The notes under the pieces: generated by a model
Told to the model about the DNA's origin: nothing
What the model saw: only the letters and a program-made list of their open reading frames with translations
Databases searched by the model: none
Translations under genes and position numbers: made by a program
Part shown: piece by piece, positions 1 through 6,758 of the stretch
Layout of the letters: every line of letters starts with the position of its first letter
Numbering within the stretch: the first letter of the stretch is position 1
Assembly (NCBI GenBank): GCA_002317435.1
Contig: DCIQ01000067.1
Coordinates: 10,823-23,722, forward strand
Source: Bacteroidales bacterium UBA1722
GTDB taxonomy: Bacteria; Bacteroidota; Bacteroidia; Bacteroidales; UBA932
Direction: 5' to 3'
DNA length: 12,900 bases

Positions 1-890
1 TCCGGTATCGGATCCGTCTTGACATAGACTCTGATATTGGTGGAACTGGCCTCGGGGTCGGTTATGATGCCGATTACAGGTTCCTGATTGTCCGGGAGGG
101 TGGGCATCACTTTCTGTACGGCTTCCGGAGATGCTGCCGGGATGTCGGCGAAGAGGGTCTTTATCTGCGCTTCGACCGCATCCACGTCGATGTCTCCCAC
201 CACTACCACGGCCTGCAGGTCGGGTCTGTACCAGGTCTGATAGAAATCCACCAGATGTCCCGGCGCGAAAGTCTCGAGATTGTGTTTGTCCCCGATGATG
301 GTACATGTGGCATATTTGGAGTTTCCGTAGAGATAGGGAAGTTCCTTCTCGTGCATTCTCCAGTCAGCGGTGCGGCGGGTCCTCCATTCTTCGACGATTA
401 CTCCCCGTTCGGCCTCTATCTCGGCGGGGTCATTGGTCACGAAATGCGAATAATCGTGAAGCACGAGCAGAGCCGTATCGAGAATGCCCTGACGGATGAC
501 AGGTACGTTGGTCAGCATATAGGATGTCTGTTCCACACCTGTCCCGGCGTTTATGTTACGTCCGAATTCCACTCCTATGCCGGCGAAATATTCGAGCATC
601 GATTTGCCGGGGAAGTTTTTGGTGCCGTTCAGGCACATATGTTCCAGGAAGTGTGCCAGTCCGTCCTGCTGAGGAGTCTCCTGGATGGCACCCACGTTCG
701 TGACGAGGTAAAAATCCGCGCGTCGGGCCGGAAGTTCATTGTGCCGGAGGTAGTATGTCAGTCCGTTGTCAAGTTTCCCGACACGGGCGGTGGTGTCGTT
801 CTGCAGAAGGGCTGACGGGTTGAATGCCTGTGCAGCTGCGGTACAGACAAGTGCCGCAAGCAGAATCATCGAGCAAATAATTTTTTTCAT
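1..890 (-). CDS. M16 family zinc metallopeptidase (insulinase/pitrilysin-like), N-terminal part
   Basis: Only the first 296 residues are present; the gene runs off the left edge, and relatives are often about 900 residues long. The protein begins with a Sec-type signal peptide (MKKIICSMILLAALVCTAAA), so it acts in the periplasm or at the outer membrane. The inverted zinc motif HxxEH is seen as H80-F-L-E83-H84, inside AHFLEHMCLNG. A conserved ExxxxxxE pair follows at E161 and E168 (ERGVIVEEW), where the third zinc ligand of the family falls. M16 enzymes degrade peptides or small proteins inside a clam-shell of repeated domains; the substrate here is unknown. The start at 890 gives a signal peptide immediately, which supports it. 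It lies 70 bases downstream of rlmN on the same strand with no obvious terminator between, so co-transcription is likely. Confidence 0.93.
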   Translation of the reverse strand, partial: MKKIICSMILLAALVCTAAAQAFNPSALLQNDTTARVGKLDNGLTYYLRHNELPARRADFYLVTNVGAIQETPQQDGLAHFLEHMCLNGTKNFPGKSMLEYFAGIGVEFGRNINAGTGVEQTSYMLTNVPVIRQGILDTALLVLHDYSHFVTNDPAEIEAERGVIVEEWRTRRTADWRMHEKELPYLYGNSKYATCTIIGDKHNLETFAPGHLVDFYQTWYRPDLQAVVVVGDIDVDAVEAQIKTLFADIPAASPEAVQKVMPTLPDNQEPVIGIITDPEASSTNIRVYVKTDPIP

Positions 891-960
891 CTGTCGTCAA
901 TGTATTGGTGATTGAAAAAAGCGATTTCCAAATCCGTGCCGATTTTTTCCCGGGATTCGG

Positions 961-2058
961 TCAGGACTCCTTTTTCCCTGCAAGCATTCCGCAGGCGGCG
1001 AGGATGTCCTCCCCTCTGGACGCCCTGAGCGTGGTGAGTATCCCCGCCGACATAAGTCTCTTCTGGAAGCGCTCTATCACCGGCATGGGGGATGTCTCCA
1101 GCGGTGAGTCCGGAATCTTGTGGAATCGGATGAGATTCACCCTGCATTCGAGAGTCCTGAGCATTCTGGCCAATGCATCGGCGTGGTGGACCGAATCGTT
1201 CACTCCCGAGAACATTATGTATTCGAAACTTACCCGGCGCTGCCCGCTGAAATCGTACTTCCTTATGAGTTCCAGCGTCTCTTCTATGGGGTAAGGCTTC
1301 TCCATCGGCATCAGCCGGATGCGCTGTTCGGGGAACGGATTGTGGAGGCTGACCGCCAGATGGCAGGAGCATCCGTCGAGATATTTCTTCAGATTCGGGA
1401 TGACTCCGATGGTGGAGAGGGTGATTCTTTTCGGGCTCCACCCGAATCCCCAGTCAGCCGTCAGGATTTCGATGGCCGTCGAGACGTTTTCCCAATTGTC
1501 CAGCGGTTCTCCCATCCCCATAAATACGGTATTGGTCAGTTCCTCCGCCTCATCCGTCTCCAGAAACTGGTTTATGATGCCGGCGGCGGCAAGATGTCCG
1601 TGGAATCCCTGTCTGCCCGTCATACAGAACTTGCACCCCATCCTGCATCCGGCCTGGGAGGAGACGCAGAGCGTCTTGCGGTCCTGGTCGGGAATCATCA
1701 CCGCCTCGATGCCGAAAAGGTCCTGCCGGTTACTTTTCGCATTGATATTGCCGGAGGCAATATCATCTGCATCCACCCTCCGGGGGGCGAGCAGACCGGT
1801 GGCCGTCTCCACCGGGAAGAGGTATTTTCTGGTTCCGTCCACGGAACCGATGCTGTCTCGGTATGCCACCCTCCCTACTTCGTAATCTGCGGAGAGCGCG
1901 TTCCGGGCCGCTTTAGAGAGATTTGTCATCTCATCTATGGAACGGACACGTTTCTGATATAGCCATGAAGCGATCTGCCGTGCCGTGAAACGGGGGAATC
2001 CGTATCCGAGGCAGATTTCGTTTAATTCTGACAGTGTTTTTCCTATGAGGGGAATCAT
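961..2058 (-). CDS. rlmN: dual-specificity RNA methyltransferase RlmN (23S rRNA A2503 / tRNA A37)
   Basis: A radical-SAM enzyme that makes C2-methyladenosine at A2503 of 23S rRNA and at A37 of some tRNAs, affecting translation fidelity. The 365 residues carry the radical-SAM cluster motif CxxxCxxC (C138, C142, C145), preceded by the family stretch TLCVSSQAGC. The SAM-binding GMGEP is at 181-185. The methyl-carrying cysteine near the C-terminus is C356, in RGEDILAACGMLAG. The N-terminal region, including the stretch ARQIASWLYQKRV, fits the family's accessory domain. One oddity is about 25-28 extra residues at roughly 90-117, between the LFPV strand and the IPDQDRKTLC strand, compared with the short loop I recall from E. 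coli and Bacteroides homologues. Transcription probably starts in the 117-base gap upstream. Confidence 0.97.
   Translation of the reverse strand: MIPLIGKTLSELNEICLGYGFPRFTARQIASWLYQKRVRSIDEMTNLSKAARNALSADYEVGRVAYRDSIGSVDGTRKYLFPVETATGLLAPRRVDADDIASGNINAKSNRQDLFGIEAVMIPDQDRKTLCVSSQAGCRMGCKFCMTGRQGFHGHLAAAGIINQFLETDEAEELTNTVFMGMGEPLDNWENVSTAIEILTADWGFGWSPKRITLSTIGVIPNLKKYLDGCSCHLAVSLHNPFPEQRIRLMPMEKPYPIEETLELIRKYDFSGQRRVSFEYIMFSGVNDSVHHADALARMLRTLECRVNLIRFHKIPDSPLETSPMPVIERFQKRLMSAGILTTLRASRGEDILAACGMLAGKKES
1744..1764. repeat. perfect 9-bp inverted repeat inside rlmN
   Basis: The arms are GATATTGCC (1744-1752) and GGCAATATC (1756-1764), separated by GGA. It falls inside the apparent extra loop of RlmN and, on the coding strand, encodes D-I-A-S-G-N-I. 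It could form a tight hairpin in the mRNA. No function is known to me. Confidence 0.6.
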
Positions 2059-2110
2059 GATGGACAGTGAATTTTTATTCAGGAAGGGCTATGCGGCCAC
2101 TCTTCCGGTG

Positions 2111-2118
2111 CAAATTAA
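2111..2118 (-). promoter_or_regulatory. possible -7 promoter element for rlmN
   Basis: On the minus strand this reads TTAATTTG followed by CACCG, one base off the Bacteroidales -7 consensus TAnnTTTG, 52 bases before the rlmN start. I see no convincing -33 element, so it is a weak call resting on position and partial consensus. Confidence 0.35.
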
Positions 2119-2175
2119 CGAAAAAATCATTATCCGTACGTAAGATTCGGGAAGTGTCTTTCGCTAAAAAAATGG

Positions 2176-2715
2176 CTAATCAGTTTTACCGGACTGAATG
2201 ACAGAAATTTTAGCTGTTAAGAAGCCAAGTCCGAAAGACATGGACATGCTACGGGATTCAGAGCTATTATTCTTATCCGCTGAAATGATGAGTCTGTCGT
2301 TGGTTACCTTCATCCGGAACCAATCCCAAGAGAGGGTATAGGAATCTGTTCTGTTCCCACAATATGGTTCAGGCGTCATAACAACTCCCAATGAATCGCT
2401 GAGCGCTAAATAATATAAATGTTCTTGATTTAGTGTACTGTCCGGACAACTACTGTCATACGCAGACACATGAATCCAAAAATTATGTTGTTCGGGAAGT
2501 TGTGTCATATAGTTATCAAATTCCACAAGATAATTACACCCATCTGCGATAAGCGTATCGCAACCTCCGCGCCATGAATATGTCAAATCGTCTGTAGGGG
2601 TAAATTTTACAGTTGTAAATTTTATAACCCTGTCTGGATTGCAAGATTGTACGGTACATATTATGCATAAGATCACTACCGTAAATGAGAAAAATCTGTT
2701 CATTCGTAAAATCAT
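2176..2715 (-). CDS. small lipoprotein with a BACON-like C-terminal region
   Basis: A protein of 179 residues with a lipoprotein signal: a hydrophobic stretch ends in the lipobox VQSC (C25, or C21 if translation starts at the second ATG, 2703). It is therefore expected to be membrane-anchored. The rest is rich in beta-type residues. The last 45 or so residues (a DWF motif, then ISADKNNSSESR, then a final strand ending ISVIQSG) resemble the end of a BACON domain, an Ig-like fold common in Bacteroidota surface proteins that usually ends in a V-x-Q-x-G strand. I do not recognise a specific family. An upstream GGAAATGAAAATATA supports the start at 2715. The gene lies in a lower-GC block, downstream of a truncated C10 peptidase on the same strand. 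Small proteins next to C10 peptidases are sometimes their inhibitors, but nothing in the sequence proves that here. Confidence 0.7.
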   Translation of the reverse strand: MILRMNRFFSFTVVILCIICTVQSCNPDRVIKFTTVKFTPTDDLTYSWRGGCDTLIADGCNYLVEFDNYMTQLPEQHNFWIHVSAYDSSCPDSTLNQEHLYYLALSDSLGVVMTPEPYCGNRTDSYTLSWDWFRMKVTNDRLIISADKNNSSESRSMSMSFGLGFLTAKISVIQSGKTD

Positions 2716-2748
2716 TATATTTTCATTTCCTTTGGCAAGTATTTGAGA

Positions 2749-2943
2749 TTATGAGGATTTCATACTGATGTTCAATACAGCACGAAGATACTGATAATCA
2801 TTTTCAGATTCATTATTAACCTGCAATTTATACTCATTCCTGCTCATTGTGAGGGCTAACTGACAGCATGTCAGTGTGATACTTGCTCTATCTCTCCGAA
2901 AGCGGGGGGCGCTACATTCTATATCGTCATTGCTGTACTCGCG
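2749..2943 (-). pseudogene. remnant of a coding sequence (64 codons, no plausible full-length start)
   Basis: On the minus strand, between an in-frame TAG (2944-2946) and TAA (2749-2751), 64 codons read as a natural-looking, beta-rich C-terminus: ITLTCCQLALTMSRNEYKLQ, then VNNESENDYQYLRAVLNIS. An ATG at the middle would give only 32 residues. The reading frame stays partly sensible above the TAG (RELKAVH) but soon reaches another stop. I read it as the 3' end of a decayed gene, perhaps a lipoprotein or the partner of the neighbouring peptidase. The alternatives are a genuine small peptide from the internal ATG, or chance. The interval 2716-2994 otherwise holds only a 7-bp hairpin at 2859-2875. 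Confidence 0.4.
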
Positions 2944-2994
2944 CTAATGCACTGCCTTTAGCTCTCTTATGACGGAACAGTATAATAATGTGGG

Positions 2995-3477
2995 TTAATG
3001 TCTGACTTCAAGACATTCGAGCTTATACTTGAAATTATAACCGCTATTAACTGGATTATCATATGTGTTCACAACCGGATTCATAGATGCTGGCCCCCTG
3101 TAAGTGTCGAATACTCCGTCAGCATACCAACCATTACGATAAGAATTCCATCCCCAATTACAGTGTACGAATTTTTGTGACTCCGTATACAGGTATTCAA
3201 CTACTGATGAAGAGTTCTTTCCCTTACGTGCAGATGCGGCTTTAGTGGAAGTCGTCCCACCGAAAACCCTTACAGTGACTTTACGCTCTCTGGTGAGCAG
3301 ACCGTCGATAACCCAAGCATGACCACCGGAAGGAAACAACCAATCAATTCCAAACAAACAATCACGATATCCACCTACATACACAGGCCAATTGTTGCCC
3401 ACTGCCTGTCTTATCCTGTCATATGAATAATCCTCCATATCCCCAACATCGTAACTGATTGCGATGACTCGTAGCAA
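2995..3477 (-). pseudogene. C10 family (streptopain/SpeB-like) cysteine peptidase, C-terminal fragment
   Basis: The 160 residues match the C-terminal half of the C10 catalytic domain. They include a strand-turn NNWPVYVGGY, the catalytic-histidine segment GGHAWVIDG (H53), the typical HCNWGWN (106-111) with a following NGWY, a GVFD strand, and a final YNFKYKL. The N-terminal part is missing: there is no propeptide and no segment with the nucleophilic cysteine, and an in-frame TAA lies four codons upstream of the first possible start, a TTG at 3477. The upstream 170 bases on this strand are full of stops in all frames, and I cannot find the missing half as a frameshifted piece. It is therefore most likely an inactive remnant. 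Intact relatives are secreted proteases such as SpeB of streptococci and the Bfp proteases of Bacteroides fragilis. Confidence 0.8.
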
Positions 3478-3644
3478 TCGGCAGACTTACATAAAATTAT
3501 CCGATTTTCAAGGACGGACTTATGCAAATTTCAGATTTGGGACTGAATATTTGACGGAGCATTCCGTCAACCTCCGTCTTTCAAACCGAAGAATGACACA
3601 TCGCGTGGAAAAATGGGAGACTGTTACACTGTCTACGGAGCGGA
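3478..3644. other. non-coding, probably decayed sequence with a hairpin
   Basis: No credible gene on either strand. It contains a perfect 8-bp inverted repeat, TTGACGGA (3551-3558) and TCCGTCAA (3563-3570), with a 4-base loop. A second copy of the right arm, CTCCGTC (3573-3579), could pair with GACGGAG (3553-3559) instead. No T-run follows on either strand, so it does not look like an intrinsic terminator. Confidence 0.5.
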
Positions 3645-3713
3645 GATAATATTATTTGGTCACGCCGTTCAACGAAATATGCGGTGACCATATTTTGGCC
3701 AAATAATATTATC
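3645..3713. repeat. 69-bp inverted repeat with nested second stem, at the patatin promoter
   Basis: The outer arms are a perfect 15-bp inverted repeat, GATAATATTATTTGG (3645-3659) and CCAAATAATATTATC (3699-3713). Inside, TGGTCAC (3657-3663) pairs with GTGACCA (3684-3690), sharing three bases with the left outer arm, so the full inner and outer stems cannot both form. TTTGGCCAAA at 3694-3703 is itself a perfect palindrome. The right arm runs into a TATCTTTG promoter element. No target duplication flanks it, and no second copy is seen in the window. It could be an operator, a folded leader element or the relic of a small transposable element. Confidence 0.75.
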
Positions 3714-3717
3714 TTTG
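3710..3717 (+). promoter_or_regulatory. probable -7 promoter element of the patatin gene
   Basis: TATCTTTG is an exact match to the Bacteroidales -7 consensus TAnnTTTG, 24 bases before the ATG at 3742. That implies a very short leader. Its first four bases are the end of the right arm of the inverted repeat at 3645-3713. A -33 element is not clear. Confidence 0.5.
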
Positions 3718-3741
3718 CCGGGAGAACAAAACTTAAGGACT

Positions 3742-6270
3742 ATGAGAACATTTGGTTCGCTTTTCTTCTCTTTTTGTCTTTTCGTAACGGTGTCGGCGGT
3801 CAATGCGGCGGAACTGCCTGCCCCGGCCGCGAACGACACCCTGCTGAATTCCGCCTTGGATTCAGTACGTGCTGCGGGCAGGAGACCGAGAATAGGACTC
3901 ACCTTCGCCGGGGGAGGCGCCAAGGGGGCAGCTCATATCGGAGTGCTGAAGGTGCTGGAAGAAGTGGGTATCCCCATAGATTATGTGACCGGTACCAGTA
4001 TGGGATCCATAATAGGAGCCTTGTACAGTCTCGGGTATAATGCCGAACAGATGGACAGCATTATCAGCGGGATGGACTGGAGTCTTTTCCTGTCGGACAA
4101 GATGCAGCGCCGCGGGATGAGTTCGAGAGAGAAGTTGGAGGACGGAAGATACATGCTGTCCGTTCCGTTCAATACCGGCAAATTGTTCGGGACCGTGGAG
4201 AATTTGACGAGAGAGAACAGAGAGGCCAGGAGGGCTGTGCGCTCAGAAAAGGAGCAAAATAATGGGACCGGAACATCTTTCATGAGTTCCTTGCCGGGAG
4301 GATTCATAGAGGGGAGCAATCTCCTGAATCTCTTCAACTGCCTGAGCGTCGGTTATCAGGAACCGATGAAATTCGATGATCTGCCCATTCCTTTCGCCTG
4401 CGTGGTGACGGATGTCATCAGCGGGAAGGAAGTGGTTCTCCGCGAAGGCCGTCTGCCCGATGCCATCAGGGGATCCATGGCCATACCGGGAGTCTTCTCC
4501 CCCGTACCTTACGGAGATATGCTTCTGGTGGACGGCGGAATGTTCAACAACTTCCCGGTCCTCGTATGTCAGGACATGGGGGCCGATATAGTGATAGGAG
4601 TGGAAGTGGCCAAGGACAAGAATCCCGACAAATCGGAAGTGAAGTCCCTCCCGGAGCTTCTGGGAAGGCTGTTCGACATAATTACCAGGGGCAATATTCA
4701 GGAGAACAGGGATCGCTGCACCATATACATTAACCCCGACATATCCGGTTACGGCGCTCTCAGTTTCGATAAGGCCAGTATCCGTGAACTTATACAGAGA
4801 GGTTACGATGCGGCGGACTCCCAGCGTGAGATGCTGATGGCACTGAAGGCGGAACTGGACGATTTGGGCTCTCCCGGGAAAACCGTATATCATGCGGCTC
4901 CTGCCAGAAATCTTTCGCAGTTCTCCCCTGCAGAAGTGGAGATCTCCGATGTGGAGATAAACGGAGTGTCGGATAAGGATGCCTTGTGGTTAAAGAGGAA
5001 AGCCCGTCTGGATAAGGCAAGTGCCTTTAACGGAGCGATGCTGGACAAGGCTGTCTCCATATGTTATGGTACGGGGGCGTTCAAGAGCATCAGATACTAT
5101 CTGACTCCGGAGGATGACGGACGGTATCTCCTGTCCCTTAACACCACCCCGGCCGAGCCGCACGTGCTCTCTGCCGGAATACGTTTTGACTCTCAGGATG
5201 CCGCTTCGGCCATCATTCGTTTCGGATGGAACAGGAACAGGCTGAACGGTTTCAAGTTCGATTTTTCAGCCAGACTCAGCATGAACCCGTGGGTCAGGGC
5301 GGTAGTGTCATATTCCCCGAGAATATTTCCTACCGTTAATTTTGAGGCCAGTGCAAGATGGGTAAGAACGAATCTCAGCGTATATATGCATAACGAGTAT
5401 CAGGCGGATTTGATGAATGCCAATCTGCTTCTGTATCTCTCTCAATATCACTCACGGAACTGGAACCTGGCGGGCGGACTGAAACTGGAGTATAACAGGT
5501 TTTATGACCTGATGGTCAATGCGGAGAGCGGTATAGGCGTTCCGAAGCCCGTTCTTGACAGGGTGGGTACGATAACCCCGCTCGGACTGTTCCTGGATGC
5601 CTCATTCGATAATCTGGATAATATCCATTTCGCTACGAAGGGATTGAAATTCAGAGTCAAGGGGGATTGGAGGTTCGCGTTGCTGGATATGAGAGCCCCG
5701 GAAGATCAGATGGCGGGTTACTATGATGACATGAACAAGAACGTAGTATCGTTCCAAATTGATTTCGAGTCCTATGTCCCTCTCGGGAAGAAGGTGTGCC
5801 TGATTCCGCAGTTCTATGGAAGACACATCAATTACGACAGCAACCTCTACTATGAACTGTATTCCCTGTCGAATTTTGTCGGCGGGTCATATACCGGCCG
5901 GTATCTCCAGCAGCAACAGCCGTTCATCGGCATTACGGAAGGACAGGTCATGAATGATCTGGTAGCCGTGGCAAGATGTGACTTCAGATGGAATTTCTAC
6001 GGCAAGCATTATGTGTACGGCATGTTCAACTGGGCCCGTGAAACCAAGGATTTCTCCTCTTTCTTCGGGAAGGATCCGGATACTGTGGTTTCTACAGGAT
6101 TCGCTGTCCCTCTGCAGGGGACGGCCAGTTTCCTTGGCGCAGGCGTCAGATATACGTATGATTCTTTCTTGGGGCCGTTGAGTGTTCAGGTGCATTGGGC
6201 GGATTGTTATTATGATAAGCCATTCCTCAGGCAGATCGGTGTTTACCTTCAGTGGGGATACGAATTCTGA
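3742..6270 (+). CDS. patatin-like phospholipase fused to a POTRA and outer-membrane beta-barrel (type Vd-like)
   Basis: A protein of 842 residues. A signal peptide (residues 1-22, ending near VNAAE) is followed by a patatin lipase domain. This shows the oxyanion glycine loop TFAGGGAKGAAHIG (54-67), the nucleophile elbow GTSMG (S86) and the DGG box (D264), giving a complete Ser-Asp dyad. Residues about 395-475 look like a POTRA domain (VEISDVEINGVSDKDALWLK). From about 480 to the end are alternating strands of a BamA/Omp85-type barrel closing with the aromatic terminus GVYLQWGYEF. This is the PlpD-like type Vd layout: a lipase held on or passed through its own barrel. Residues about 150-185 form a charged insert (ENREARRAVRSEKEQNN) inside the lipase domain. 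I chose the ATG at 3742 (preceded by TAAGGAC) over an upstream TTG because it begins the signal peptide directly. recX follows with a one-base overlap. Confidence 0.93.
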   Translation: MRTFGSLFFSFCLFVTVSAVNAAELPAPAANDTLLNSALDSVRAAGRRPRIGLTFAGGGAKGAAHIGVLKVLEEVGIPIDYVTGTSMGSIIGALYSLGYNAEQMDSIISGMDWSLFLSDKMQRRGMSSREKLEDGRYMLSVPFNTGKLFGTVENLTRENREARRAVRSEKEQNNGTGTSFMSSLPGGFIEGSNLLNLFNCLSVGYQEPMKFDDLPIPFACVVTDVISGKEVVLREGRLPDAIRGSMAIPGVFSPVPYGDMLLVDGGMFNNFPVLVCQDMGADIVIGVEVAKDKNPDKSEVKSLPELLGRLFDIITRGNIQENRDRCTIYINPDISGYGALSFDKASIRELIQRGYDAADSQREMLMALKAELDDLGSPGKTVYHAAPARNLSQFSPAEVEISDVEINGVSDKDALWLKRKARLDKASAFNGAMLDKAVSICYGTGAFKSIRYYLTPEDDGRYLLSLNTTPAEPHVLSAGIRFDSQDAASAIIRFGWNRNRLNGFKFDFSARLSMNPWVRAVVSYSPRIFPTVNFEASARWVRTNLSVYMHNEYQADLMNANLLLYLSQYHSRNWNLAGGLKLEYNRFYDLMVNAESGIGVPKPVLDRVGTITPLGLFLDASFDNLDNIHFATKGLKFRVKGDWRFALLDMRAPEDQMAGYYDDMNKNVVSFQIDFESYVPLGKKVCLIPQFYGRHINYDSNLYYELYSLSNFVGGSYTGRYLQQQQPFIGITEGQVMNDLVAVARCDFRWNFYGKHYVYGMFNWARETKDFSSFFGKDPDTVVSTGFAVPLQGTASFLGAGVRYTYDSFLGPLSVQVHWADCYYDKPFLRQIGVYLQWGYEF

Positions 6271-6737
6271 TGCCGTCCGACATGCTCATATCTCTCCAGA
6301 ACCGGTGCGCCGGACGTGAGTGCTGCAGCAGTGATGTGCTGGGGAAACTCCGCCGTGCAGGTGTTCCCGGGGAGGAGGCCGTAAAGATATTGCAGGAACT
6401 GCGCAGCGGGAAATGGGTGGATGACCGGCGGTATGCCGGGTGTTTCGCCCGGGAGAAGGCGATGATATCGGGGTGGGGGCCGGTGAAGATAAGGTATCAT
6501 CTTTCCTTGAAGGGGATAGCGGAGGAGGATATCGCCTCTGCACTTGAGGATGTGGATTCTCAGGCGGCTTTCCGCAGGATGAGTGATGTTCTGGGACAGA
6601 AATGGGATGAACTGTGTCGTAAGGAAGGGGACAGGCTCAAGCGTCGGGCGAAGATGATGCGCTTCGCTGCCGGAAGAGGATATCGGATGGATGATGTGTG
6701 GGAAGTCCTCAGAAAAACGGGTCGGGAAACAATATAG
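6270..6737 (+). CDS. recX: regulatory protein RecX
   Basis: A 155-residue protein of the RecX family, which binds RecA filaments and limits recombination and the SOS response. The family repeats are clear: GRECCSSDVLGKLRRAG near the start, then KWVDDRRYAGCFAREKA (48-64), GWGPVKIRYHLSLKGI (69-84) and a C-terminal helical repeat ending GYRMDDVWEVLRK. The ATG at 6270 shares its A with the TGA of the patatin gene (TGATG), which suggests translational coupling. An in-frame GTG at 6252 would overlap more and add little. The gene is followed 21 bases later by prfB. Unlike in many proteobacteria, recA is not adjacent. Confidence 0.92.
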   Translation: MPSDMLISLQNRCAGRECCSSDVLGKLRRAGVPGEEAVKILQELRSGKWVDDRRYAGCFAREKAMISGWGPVKIRYHLSLKGIAEEDIASALEDVDSQAAFRRMSDVLGQKWDELCRKEGDRLKRRAKMMRFAAGRGYRMDDVWEVLRKTGRETI

Positions 6738-6758
6738 ATTCTTTTAATTTAAATAGCG

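Noticed and set aside
1120..1962. A 280-codon open frame on the plus strand
   Set aside because: It lies wholly antisense to rlmN, resembles no family and reflects codon bias of the real gene.
2859..2875. Hairpin ACTGACA-GCA-TGTCAGT as a terminator
   Set aside because: No T-run on either side, and it lies within the coding-like remnant.
3742..3754. The patatin and FISUMP genes both begin ATGAGAACATTTG
   Set aside because: A 13-base match over similar signal-peptide codons, with no similarity on either side; most likely coincidence.
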